64,000 nucleotides of DNA from Candidatus Gracilibacteria bacterium GN02-872. GTDB taxonomy: Bacteria; Patescibacteriota; Gracilibacteria; BD1-5; UBA6164. Positions 10,500 to 19,702 of this stretch are shown here, piece by piece; within the stretch, counting starts at the first letter, position 1; every line of letters starts with the position of its first letter. The translations under genes and the position numbers were made by a program. The stretch lies in NCBI GenBank assembly GCA_003260325.1, contig MOLU01000001.1, positions 219,390 through 283,389 on the forward strand, in the 5' to 3' direction. The notes below the pieces were generated by a model. The model had not been told where the DNA came from. It did not search any database and was given only the letters and a program-made list of their open reading frames with translations.

Positions 10500-10988
10500 T
10501 TAAAATTGTTCAATTAGTTCTTCTATATTCATTTTAAACGAATTTGAAATTTTTTCAATATTTTCTTTTCAAATAATTTTTTTATAAATTTCTTTATCCT
10601 CAAATACGAGCATTGTAGGCAATTGTGTAACTCAAAAATCTTCTTCAAAATTTACTCATTCAATATTTTCTTTTGAAAGCATAATTACAATATTTCTAGA
10701 AAATGCTTTTGTTTTTAGCATAGGGAAACGCAAAGAAATACTTTCATAAAAATCACTTTTTTCTTCTGCAATTATCAAAATAGTTTTGTGTTTGAAATAT
10801 TTTACTTCTCAAGTTTTGCTTACAAATTCAGTTGTTCCAGATTTCTCTATCAAATTATCTAAATCTTCTTTTGTTTTTATGGAAAAAGAAGAACTTGAAG
10901 AAATCTTTTTTGCAGAGTAAGAAACTGCATTATTAAAAGTTTCTTTTGTTTTTTTAGCAAAATTTTTTAAAGAATCTTTAAATCACAT
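10500..10988 (-). CDS. Thioredoxin-fold-like protein lacking a CxxC, unknown
   Basis: A 162-residue soluble protein. The C-terminal half (about 65-155) contains KTILIIAEEKSDFYESISLR then VTQLPTMLVFEDKEIYKKII, resembling the cis-proline strand (LPT) and following beta hairpin of thioredoxin folds. No CxxC is present, so any redox activity is unlikely; a binding role is possible. The N-terminal about 50 residues are Lys/Ser rich. The thioredoxin-like assignment rests on the pattern only and is tentative. Confidence 0.6.
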
Positions 10989-11022
10989 AATAAAAAATAT
11001 TATTAATACTAAGTTTTTAAAT

Positions 11023-11051
11023 ATTTTATCACAATAATAACTTTTTTGCAA
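11023..11051 (-). promoter_or_regulatory. Promoter of the small gene/mutL run
   Basis: Minus strand TTGCAA (11046-11051), 17 bp, TAAAAT (11023-11028), about 35 bp before ATG 10988. Confidence 0.5.
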
Positions 11052-11058
11052 AAAAGAT

Positions 11059-11086
11059 TTGATTTTTTAAATTTTTTCAATATGAT
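11059..11086 (+). promoter_or_regulatory. rplS promoter
   Basis: TTGATT (11059-11064), 16 bp, TATGAT (11081-11086), with a leader of about 40 nt before the ATG. Confidence 0.6.
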
Positions 11087-11134
11087 ATGCGAAATTTCAA
11101 AAGAAATTTATATATTATATAATAATTTTTTAAA

Positions 11135-11488
11135 ATGACAAATGCACAACTTATAAAAAAAGTTCAAGAACCATTTTTGAAAGCTGATAGAGTAGAGTAT
11201 AAAACAGGTATGGAAGTGGAAGTAAGTCAAACTATCAGAGAATGATGAAAAGAAAGAGTTCAAAAATTTAAATGAATAATTATAAAAACAGCTGGAAAAA
11301 CTCCACTTGAAAAAACTATAACAGTTAGAAGAAAAATTGGAGCTTTTGGAGTTGAAAAGATTTTTGCAATCCATTCTCCAAGTATTTTAAAAATAGAAAT
11401 AATTAGACAATTTAAAGTTAGAAAGAAATCTATTAAATTTATCAGAGATTTGACAGGTAAAGCTGCAAGACTTAAAGAAATTAGATAA
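11135..11488 (+). CDS. rplS: 50S ribosomal protein bL19
   Basis: A 117-residue large-subunit protein at the 30S/50S interface. Family landmarks: TGMEVEVSQTIREG, KERVQKFKGIIIKT, TVRRKIGAFGVEKIFAIHSP and the basic tail KAARLKEIR. Length agrees with bL19. It stands alone with its own promoter and a terminator directly after the stop, unlike the usual trmD-rplS pairing; no trmD is seen nearby. Confidence 0.95.
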
Positions 11489-11493
11489 TTTCA

Positions 11494-11524
11494 AAAATCC
11501 TAAAATTTTCTTAGGATTTTTTTT
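11494..11524 (+). terminator. rplS terminator
   Basis: AAATCCTAA / TTAGGATTT stem with a 7-nt loop and a T-run. The T-run touches the -35 of the gatA promoter. Confidence 0.85.
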
Positions 11525-11550
11525 GTTATTTTAAAAAAAATTTGTATAAT
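11523..11550 (+). promoter_or_regulatory. gatA promoter
   Basis: TTGTTA (11523-11528), 16 bp, TATAAT (11545-11550). The -35 begins in the tail of the rplS terminator. Confidence 0.6.
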
Positions 11551-11582
11551 TAAGCTAAATTTTATCAATTAAAAAATATTTT

Positions 11583-13046
11583 ATGAATTTTAAAGATTTA
11601 AGTTTAGAGGATTTAATCCTAAAAATAAAAAATAAAGAAGCTTCAAAAGAAGAAGTTTTTGAATATTTTTTGAAAAGAATAGAAAAATATGATGACAAAG
11701 TTCAATCTTTCAATTTTGTAAATACTTTGTGATTAAATAAAGAAGCAGAACTTACTTCAGTTTTGGCTTGAGCTCCGATTGCTGTAAAGGATATTTTTTG
11801 TGAGATTTGAGTTCCTACAACTTGTTCTTCAAAAATGCTTGAGAATTTTAAACCACCTTTTGATGCATTTGTTATAAAAAAGTTAAAAGAAGCGTGATTT
11901 TCAAGTCTTTGAAAAGTTACAATGGATGAATTTGCTATGTGATCAACAAATGAAACTTCTGCTTTTAAAAAAGCTGTAAATCCTTGGGGAAAAAATAGAA
12001 TTCCTTGAGGTTCTTCTGGAGGTTCTGCTGCTTCAGTTGCTGCTTGACTTGCTCCTGCTGCACTTTGAACAGATACTTGATGAAGTATTAGACAACCTGC
12101 AAGTATGTGTAATTTAGTTTGATTTAAACCAAGTTATTGAAGAAACAGTAGAAACTGAGTTATGGCAATGGCTTCAAGCTTGGATTGTCCAGGAACTTTG
12201 ACAAAAACTGTAAAAGATTCAGCTATTTTGTATGAAATAATGAATTGAAATGATCCTCTTGAAAACACTTCTTTGCCTTGAAAAGATTTGATTGATCCCA
12301 AAATTTGGGAAAAAACAGATTTGAAATGATTCAAAATTTGAGTTCCAAAAGAATATTTTGAAGAATGACTTGACTCTTGAGTAAGAACTGTTATAAATCA
12401 AGCAATTGATAAATTAAAAGAACTTTGAGCAGAAATAAAAGAAATTTCTCTTCCTATGACAAAATATGCAATCGCAACTTACTACATATTGATGCCAGCA
12501 GAAGTTTCTACAAATTTGTCAAGATATGATGGAATAAGGTTTGGTCATAATTCTGATAAACCATATAATTCTATGGATGAACTTTTTATAAACAATAGAA
12601 CTGAAGGTTTTTGAAAAGAACAAAAAAGAAGAATAATTCTTGGTTCTTATGTACTTTCAGCTTGATTTTATGATGCTTATTATAAAAAAGCAGCTCAAGT
12701 AAGAACTCTTATTATAAAAGATTTTGAAAAAGCTTTTGAAGAAGTTGATGCAATAGTTTCACCTGTTTCACCTTCAGTTGCTTGGAAAATCTGAGAAAAA
12801 ATAGATGATCCTTTGAAAATGTACTTAGCTGATGCGTATACAATTCCAGCTTCTTTAGCTTGACTTCCTGGAATATCTGTTCCAGCTTGATTTGCTGAAA
12901 GTCAAGATCAAGAAAAAGAATTACTTCCAGTTTGACTTCAAATTCTTACTCCTAGACTAGAAGAACAAAGACTTTTTGAAATAGCTTATGCTTTTGAACA
13001 AGCTACAAACTATGCAAAACAAAATCCAAAAGGTTTTGAAGATTAA
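11583..13046 (+). CDS. gatA: Aspartyl/glutamyl-tRNA amidotransferase subunit A
   Basis: A 487-residue amidase-signature protein that releases ammonia from glutamine for transamidation of Glu-tRNA(Gln)/Asp-tRNA(Asn). The catalytic Lys lies in APIAVKDIF, the cis-Ser in [16 protein letters not shown], and the nucleophile Ser in [26 protein letters not shown] is the family block that follows. Length is typical. Most glycines, including those in the GGSSGGS loop, are UGA. gatB and gatC are not in this window. Its own promoter and a close downstream membrane gene (29 bp) are visible. Confidence 0.95.
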
Positions 13047-13075
13047 AGCTTTAATTTTATAACTATTACTAAAAA

Positions 13076-13582
13076 ATGTGAGATTATTTAATATGTAGTT
13101 TAAAAAATTCAAAAATATTTGAGAGCTATTTGCTTTATAGCTATCAGCTTTTTTATACTTGAATTAGTAACTTAGATTTGACTATAGCAATCTTTACTTG
13201 ACATTCATTTGTTTCTCTTAGGTTTGCCTATTTTCTGGATTTGTTAGATTGAAAAAACTTTGTTTATAATATTTTTATTGAAATTATAATTCTTTTATTA
13301 ACCTGAATTATTATAGATTTAATTTTATACTTTTTATGAAAATATCTTTGAAAATATTTAAAATTTAAGTATGAAAGTAAGAAGCTATTTTATATATTTT
13401 TAAGATTTGTACCAATAATCTGAATATTTTGAACATTTATATGAGCTTTGTTATCAAAAGAATTTGATTATAAAAAAGATTTTTTAAAGATATTTATTTG
13501 AAATCTGCTTTTTATAATATTTAATATTACTTTTTGGTTAGTTTTAACACATTTTTGTTGATTTTATGATAATTTAACTTAA
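13076..13582 (+). CDS. Small polytopic membrane protein, unknown
   Basis: A 168-residue protein with three to four hydrophobic segments (about 60-85, 105-125, 140-160) and the phrase FLRFVPIIGIFGTFIGA, loosely like DedA-type reentrant segments. That is too weak for a family call. It starts at ATG 13076, 29 bp after gatA. The C-terminus overlaps the code-25 readthrough tail of the convergent gene at 13574 by a few bases. Confidence 0.65.
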
Positions 13583-14401
13583 AAATAAGGCCACATCTCA
13601 TGATGTGGCCTTATTATTTCACTTAGGATAAATTCCTATCATATGTGGTATTTTTCTTTTTCTAAAATAAACAAGATTTTCACCATAAAGTTCAAACCTA
13701 TTACTAAGTATTTGTGCTGAATGACTACCATCTCCTTGTATTAGGTTGCTTCTTGATATCCCCCAATTATCTGCTATTGCTTTTATCCTCTCTGAAGTAA
13801 GCTCTCTACCTATTATGAAAGCGATAAATCTTCCTTCAGAACCTTTTCTTGAATTAATGACTCCCATAGAATTTCTTCCAACATTTGAGTTACTACGTTT
13901 ATCTACTTCAGGATGTAGTAAAGTGATAGAAAAGTTACATCTATTGGAATAATAAGGATTAGTATATCCATTATCAAAAACATAAGCACGGTTATCTTTT
14001 ATACAAAGAGTCTTTGTATGTTCATTTTTTGATATCCAAACATCATTTCCAGGTGTGAAAGGAAATGATATTTCTGAGTTTGTAGAATCATCATCAAAAA
14101 AAGCACCATTGACTACAGAAAAGGGTTTCTTTGCATTTTTAAATACTATAGGATAAGCTAGACCAAAACCTTTATCCCTTCTTACTACCAAATGTTCTAA
14201 TCTTGCCAGATCCAAATCTACAACTTGGACAGCAACACCTTCACGTTCATTGTAATAAATAGATGTTCCCTTAGCAGTATCTTTTTTTACATAACCACTA
14301 GGGATATTGTAGTACTGTGCATTTGCAGACATAACTACAAGTACAAAGGTTAATAACACAGCTTTTTTCAAAGCCACCAAGATTGGATGCAATATGTTCA
14401 T
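13574..14401 (-). CDS. NAGPA/DUF2233 phosphodiester-glycosidase-like secreted protein, probable recent transfer
   Basis: Signal peptide (MNILHPILVALKK, hydrophobic core, then MSANAQYY) followed by a NAGPA/DUF2233-type domain: FSVVNGAFFDDD, NSMGVINSRKGSEGRFIAFI, LIQGDGSHSAQIL. Such domains hydrolyse sugar phosphodiesters outside the cell. I count 18 glycines, all GGN and none UGA, whereas neighbours use mainly UGA; CGT arginines and higher GC also differ. ATG 14401 is preferred because AGGAG lies 7 bp upstream, a rare true Shine-Dalgarno here. The standard-code product ends at TGA 13619-13621 (260 residues). Under code 25 reading continues 15 codons through the terminator to TAA 13574. All this suggests transfer from a standard-code bacterium. 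Confidence 0.8.
13584..13615. terminator. GC-rich bidirectional hairpin
   Basis: AATAAGGCCACATC pairs perfectly with GATGTGGCCTTATT around a TCAT loop. On the minus strand it is followed by TTATTTTT. The GC-rich stem is unlike the other terminators here and probably arrived with the NAGPA-like gene; it also serves the convergent plus gene. Confidence 0.8.
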
Positions 14402-14443
14402 TGCAGTTCTCCTAAATGAAAAGTTTAACATATATCAGCCAAC

Positions 14444-14472
14444 AAAATACTTTTAGTATTATCAACTGACAA
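14444..14472 (-). promoter_or_regulatory. Possible promoter of the NAGPA-like gene
   Basis: Minus strand TTGTCA (14467-14472), 17 bp, TATTTT (14444-14449), about 40 bp before ATG 14401. Confidence 0.4.
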
Positions 14473-14514
14473 AATTATTGTATTTAAGAAATAATCAAGT
14501 CAAGGTTTAAAAAT

Positions 14515-14542
14515 TTGCAAAAATAGCTACAATTATGATAAA
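14515..14542 (+). promoter_or_regulatory. Possible promoter of the 526-residue gene
   Basis: TTGCAA (14515-14520), 16 bp, GATAAA (14537-14542), about 32 bp before ATG 14574. The -10 is weak. Confidence 0.4.
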
Positions 14543-14573
14543 ATAAAAGTAGTTATTTTTTTATTTACGATTT

Positions 14574-16154
14574 ATGGTAAATTTATTTACAAACAACGAT
14601 AACAATAAAGAAAAAAAGGAGAAAAATAATTTTGAAATTTGAACAAATCCTGAACAAAAAGAGCAATTTGATAAAAATGCAAAAGATTTTCAAGAAAAAT
14701 ATTCTCAAAAACTAAAAAATATTTTACCTGAAGAGATTTTTAAAAAACTTTCTGGTAATTTTGAGCTAAATTGAAATATTGACAAAACTATTGATTCTTT
14801 GAAAGATTCTTGATTGTCTGAAAAATCTGTAGATTTGATAAAATCTAATTTAAAACAAAATATAGATATTTCAAAAGAAAATTTACAAGAAATAAACAAA
14901 GAAATAAAAGAATTTTCTGAAAAAAAAGATTTAGATATAAAACTTTGAGATTTAATTGGCAAAGTTTCAAAAATGGCTGAAAATACAGAAAATGATGAGC
15001 TATTTGATTCAGCAACACAAGCAAGAGAAATACAAAAAAATTGAAATCCAGAAGAAAAAACTTGAATGATTACAAAACTAGAATCTCTTATTTCAAATAA
15101 AAATTCTCAAGACTTGACAAATTGAGAGAATATTGTAACTGAAGAAAAAAATATTCAAGAAAAGTCTGAAAAAACAGGAACAGTAGAACAAAGCTTACAG
15201 TATGATTGAGAAGATAAGTATGAAGAATCACTTTTGTTTTGAAACCAGTTTGCTGAAAAAGAAGATATTTTAGAGCAAAACAATTGAGCTGAAAAACTAG
15301 ATTTTTCTGAAGCAAATTGAGAATATTTTCCTATTTTGAAGAATTTAAATGATAATTGAGATATTTCAAAAGAAAACTTTGATAAAGTAAATCAAGATTT
15401 AGCTTCGTTGTCTTGACAAGAAAAAACAGATAAATTTGTCAATTCTATTGATAAAATAGTTCAAAATAAGGAAGTAAAAAATGGCATTTTAGAAAAATTT
15501 AAAAATTCAGAACCTGTAAACTCTGAAAATTTTGATAAAACTCCATTTTCTGCAGCTGCAAACTGAAAACTTGATATAGACAAATCAGTTTGATGACTTG
15601 AAACTATGCTTGCAGAAAACTATATTTATCTACCAAATAAAGAAAATTGACAAGAAAAAAATACTGAAAAAAGCTTAGAAATGACTCTCGAAGTCGCTAC
15701 AAATAAAATAGTAAAAAATAAAACAGAAGAGTTTAAAAATAACAATTCTGAGCTTATTTCAGATATCAAAAAAGAAAGTAACTTAGATACTAAATATAAA
15801 TTGCTGAAAAAACTTTATGAGGCTTCTTTGCTTGAAGATGCGAAGTATTGATGAAAAAAATGAGCAGAAGAGATGAATCAAAAAAAAGACTCTCTTAAGC
15901 AAAGATATCAAGAAATGCTTTTGGAAAAACAAAAAGCTAATAAAAATCCAAATGAAGTAGAAAAACAAAAAAAACTTCAAGAATTACAAAAAATCGAACA
16001 AGAAATAATACAAGAAGCTAAAAATGTAGAAAATTTTGAAAAAGAGTTAGAAAAAATAGAAGCAAATGTTTCTTCTTTGTCTTGATGAAAAACTGATCAC
16101 TCTCCTGAAAAGTCTCTAAACAAAGAACCAAATCAAACTACAAAAAAAGATTAG
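14574..16154 (+). CDS. Large acidic coiled-coil protein, unknown
   Basis: A 526-residue, very charged protein rich in Glu, Lys, Asn and Ser. No signal peptide or membrane segment. Repeated amphipathic stretches occur throughout and a strong coiled coil lies at about 430-505 (KQRYQEMLLEKQKANKNP onward). Short motifs recur loosely: SAANGKLDIDKSVGGLETML and SATQAREIQKNGNPEEKTGM. No family recognised. It has its own promoter and terminator and convergently faces comEC. Structural or scaffold roles are possible but unsupported. Confidence 0.7.
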
Positions 16155-16175
16155 TTTTAGTAACTAGTCTTTTTT
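16147..16175. terminator. Bidirectional terminator between the coiled-coil gene and comEC
   Basis: AGATTAGTT and AACTAGTCT pair (one G-U) with T-runs on both strands. It overlaps both stop codons (16152 plus, 16164 minus). Confidence 0.75.
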
Positions 16176-17630
16176 CTTAAAATAAATTATTATAAAAGTA
16201 AAAATTATCAAGTAAATAAGTTGATAATAGCCTTTGTATTCTCAAAAATCTGATTTCAAAACCAAAAAATCCATACTTCAGAAAAAGTTTACTATTTCTA
16301 TGTTCCACCTCAAAAGTAAGTAAGCAAAAAATCCTATAATTATTCAAAGTTTTGCAAAAAATGCATAAAATACAATTGATAAAAATCAAAATAACATAGC
16401 AAGGGGAATACTCCAAGAAACAAGCAAATTTGTGATTGGAGAAACTGTTGAAACTCTTCCAAATCAAAACATCATAACTGGTAAAGTAAAAACCAAAGCT
16501 GAAAAAGTTATTGAAATAGCTGTTCTGATTTCAAAGACATTTGGTAAAAATTTAAAAATTCTATTAAAAAATTTTTCTGTGTAAATAATTCAAAAAACTG
16601 CTAAAAAGCTTAAATGAAGGGAAATATCGTGATTTACTGAAAGAGGATTAAAACTAACCATTATAAGTAAAGTCAAAAGTGAAGTTGCTAAAATATTATT
16701 TTGTCGACCGTTTTGTAAAACTAAATAACCGATAAATCCCATTATTCAGGCTCTCACAACTGGAGCACTTGGTCAAACTAAAATTACAAAAAGCAAAATT
16801 ATTATTGACATAACTGGAATTTGAAAGTATTTTGGTAAATACTTCAAGAAAATAGAAAAAAATACAATTAAAATTGTAATATTAAATCCAGAAACAGCTA
16901 TGAAATGCGTTAATCAAGAATTATTAAAATTTTGTTTTAACTCTTTTGGTAATTCTTCTCTTGCTCAAAGTAAAATTCATCAAAGAAAAATTGCTTCGTT
17001 CTCAGGATAAATTTTTCTTATTATAGAGAGCATTTCTTCTCTAAGTCAAATAATTTTTTCTTCTAAAAAATTTACTTTATTTTCTCAGATTTTTGTGAAT
17101 CAATTCGCATAATATTTAAAATAATATCAGTTTGAAATCATAAATTTTTTGTAGGAAAATCCGCTAGAATCCTTGTAAACATAAACTTTTGAGTTTGCTT
17201 TTATTATTTCTCACTTTTTTAGTCGATTTCATTTATTTTTTACAAAAGTTTCAGCATAAATATCATTTTTTGGTTTTAAATTGTCAATACTAATTATTCT
17301 TCATTTATAAATTATATCTCACTCTTTTACTTCCTTTACTTCTTCAATTTCAGAAATAATTTCTGTTTTTCCTGTAAATTTATTAACAAAATTTAGATTT
17401 TCTTCTATTTTTTCTAAATTAAAACTTGAAATAAATATTCATAAAATAAAAGCAAAAGTTCAAAAAATCTGGATATTTAGAAATTTTTTGTTTTTTAAAT
17501 AAATTATCAAAAAAAATAGTTCTACCAAAAGCAGAACTATAAAAGAAAAAAGTATATTTCCAAAAAAATTATTTATAAAAATTCAGGAAATATAAAAAAT
17601 ACTTGAAAAAATAAAAATATTTATCTTCAT
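16164..17630 (-). CDS. comEC: ComEC/Rec2 competence channel protein without beta-lactamase domain
   Basis: A 488-residue polytopic protein that forms the inner-membrane channel for single-stranded DNA uptake in transformation. N-terminal helices and a DUF4131-like external domain (about 90-200) precede the Competence domain, marked by GLTHFIAVSGFNIT, VGPSAPVVRAGIMG and SFNPLSVNHDISLHLSFLAV. Typical ComEC proteins have an additional C-terminal metallo-beta-lactamase domain; here the chain ends shortly after the last helices with a Lys-rich tail. Starts at ATG 17630, overlapping the end of lgt by 10 bp, so the two are coupled. Confidence 0.88.
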
Positions 17631-18397
17631 CTTCTAGTTTCTTTTTTGTATAATTTAAAAACATGATAGCCAACAACTCAAAAAATGATAACAGCACAAA
17701 CTTGAGATAAATTAAGTCAGATATTTTCTTTAAATAAATCTACTGGTTTTCAATTAAAAAACTCCATCATAAATATAACACAAGAAAAAACAAGGATTCA
17801 AGCATATCATAAAATATTTTTTTCTTTAACATACATTTGAGAAATGTAAAGTAGACAAAAAGCTATAAAAAATATTATTGAATAAAAGATTGCTAAAGGA
17901 AAAATAGGTGAAGTATAAGGTATAGTTGTATATTTATTTGTGTAACTAATTTCAAATCAAAAATTTGTATCTAGTCAATAAACTTGTCATCAAAGTAAAG
18001 CTCAAAAAAATCAGACTGGAAATACGAAAAATAAGGATAAAACTACTCAATAAATATAACTATCAATTTTTTCTTTTCTTAATTTTACTAAAATTAACAA
18101 AACTAGAAAAAATCAAGCTAGACATCACATAAGTGAAAAATTGTAATCAGTCATTACAAAGAAATCTTTAAAATCCTTTATATGTCTTTGTTCGTGCCAG
18201 TTTGAAATTATATAAAATATTCTTCAAAAGAAAAGAGTTGAAATAAAGAACCAAAGAATGTTGTTTTTAAAAAGATCAAAACTATAATTTAGTCTTTTAG
18301 ACATCTTAAAAAGCATCCATATAAATAGAAAAAAACATATTGTTATGGATATTCAAAAAGTGTAAAATTGAACTCAAAGATTTATATACGGATACAT
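17621..18397 (-). CDS. lgt: Prolipoprotein diacylglyceryl transferase-like protein
   Basis: A 258-residue seven-helix membrane protein. The N-terminus reads YINLGVQFYTFGISITICFF, the Lgt pattern of a short periplasmic start and first helix. Later GRIFYIISNWHE, MGCLAGFFLVLL and the C-terminal SPIFPLAIFYSIIFF correspond to conserved Lgt blocks, although several catalytic residues are divergent. Lgt attaches diacylglycerol to the lipobox cysteine; a lipoprotein with a clear lipobox is encoded at 58824. Its end overlaps the comEC start. The family call is good, full activity less certain. Confidence 0.75.
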
Positions 18398-18433
18398 AAA
18401 AAATTAGTTGCAAATAAAAAATACCTTGCTTAA

Positions 18434-18460
18434 ATTATATCAATTTTTTAAAAAAATCAA
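18434..18460 (-). promoter_or_regulatory. Promoter of lgt-comEC
   Basis: Minus strand TTGATT (18455-18460), 15 bp, TATAAT (18434-18439). Confidence 0.5.
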
Positions 18461-18492
18461 AAAATAATTTTATACAAGATATTTTGGCTTAA

Positions 18493-19050
18493 TTAAGCTC
18501 TACTTCTGTATTCTTTTGTTCTCGTGTCTATAATCAACTTATCTCAAATATTTACAAATAATGGAACTTGAATAACAAGTCAAGTATTCATAGTTGCTGG
18601 TTTCTTTCATCCAGTTGCTGTGTCTCACTTTTCTCATGGAGGAGTGTCTACAACTTCCAAAATACAAGTTGGCTCTAGATTGATATTTATAGCTTGTCAA
18701 TTAAATTCTTGAAGCATAACTTTGTCTCATTCTTGTAAAAAAAGTTCTGCTCAATCTAAAGCTCAAACTTCCAAACTTACTTGTTCAAAATTATTTTGGT
18801 TCATAAAATAATAATTTGTTCAGTCGTTGTAAAGATAGTCATAATTACTTGTTGTAACTTCAGCAGGAGGAAAGTTATCTTTGTCAGAAAATGTTTTTGG
18901 AACTGTTCCTCATCTAATTAAGTTTTTTGCTTTTATGTTGATAATACTCCCTCATCTTCAAACAACTTTTTGAGAATAAGAAGTAACTTCATAAGGTTCT
19001 CAATCCATAATAAATCTTTTTCAAACTTTTAGTTCACTTGCGTTTAACAT
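18493..19050 (-). CDS. efp: Elongation factor P
   Basis: A 185-residue translation factor that rescues ribosomes stalled on polyproline. Three beta-barrel domains in the usual order: KOW-like (MLNASELKVGKRFIMDGEPY), middle OB (about 66-125) and C-terminal OB ending TGLVIQVPLFVNIGDKLIID then TRTKEYRSRA. The modified lo op residue is Arg (VVGRGGSI) where Lys is found in E. coli-type EF-P; Arg at this place is known from rhamnosylated EF-P. No modification enzyme is in the window. The start is the only ATG near its promoter. Confidence 0.93.
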
Positions 19051-19063
19051 AAATTTGGGTTAA

Positions 19064-19103
19064 TAATAAAAGTATTTCGTAATTTTATACAAAATACTTT
19101 TTT
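19064..19103 (-). terminator. Minus-strand terminator with efp promoter inside
   Basis: Minus strand AAGTATTTTG pairs with the AAATACTTTT arm; the loop carries the efp -10. Confidence 0.65.
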
Positions 19104-19109
19104 TTGCAA
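19082..19109 (-). promoter_or_regulatory. efp promoter nested in the upstream terminator
   Basis: Minus strand TTGCAA (19104-19109), 16 bp, TAAAAT (19082-19087). The -35 precedes and the -10 lies in the loop of the hairpin 19064-19103. Confidence 0.6.
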
Positions 19110-19116
19110 ATTTAAG

Positions 19117-19641
19117 TTATTTAACTGTTTCGTTTTGAATAATATCTTCAACTACTTGATTTGTTTCTTCTTTAGAAAATAAATCTTCTCAAACTTTTGA
19201 AATTGGAGCAAAGTAATTTATAATTAAAATTTCAAAGATTATTATAAAAATTGATATTATTGCAAATTTTTTTATTTCTTTTTTTCTTTCATCTAAATCA
19301 AAAATATATTTTTCAGAGCTTACAACTAAGAATTTAAAATATACAAAATAAAAGACAAATAAGCTTAACAATCAGATTATTGAGTAAGTATAAATTGAAT
19401 TTATTTTTAATAAAACAAAAGGAAATATACAAATAGCAAAACAAACTAATTGTGTAAAAATTGCAGTATTTAAAGCTACAAATACTTCCATAAAGTTTTC
19501 AAAAAAGCTTGCTTGATTTTTTCAAATCATAATATTAAAAATAATTCAGAGTATAGCTGAAATAATAATATTTCAAACTATTAAACAAGCAGAAAATCAT
19601 ATTAAAGAAAAGCCCATAAGATCCGCTAAGCTAAAATTCAT
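19117..19641 (-). CDS. Four-helix membrane protein, unknown
   Basis: A 174-residue protein with four hydrophobic segments: two N-terminal (about 8-45), one around 60-95, one at 130-150 (IISIFIIIFEILIINYF). A soluble acidic C-terminus (KVGEDLFSKEETNQVVEDII) follows. KYIFDLDERKKEIKKF between helices is a basic cytosolic loop. Resembles Yip1-type small membrane proteins in layout only. It has its own nested promoter. Confidence 0.7.
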
Positions 19642-19659
19642 AGAATATTTTTAAAAATA

Positions 19660-19696
19660 AAAAGATACTTTAATTTTACTATAAAGTACCTTTTTT
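19660..19696 (-). terminator. rny terminator with a nested promoter
   Basis: Minus strand GGTACTTT pairs with AAAGTATC, followed by TTTTTATTTTT. The loop carries a -10. Confidence 0.65.
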
Positions 19697-19701
19697 TGCA
19701 A
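19673..19701 (-). promoter_or_regulatory. Promoter of the four-helix protein gene
   Basis: Minus strand TTGCAA (19696-19701), 17 bp, TAAAAT (19673-19678), nested in the rny terminator as for efp. Confidence 0.55.
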
Positions 19702-19702
19702 A

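Noticed and set aside
12134-12334. Minus-strand ORFs inside gatA
   Set aside because: Shadows of a gene whose catalytic motifs are intact on the plus strand.
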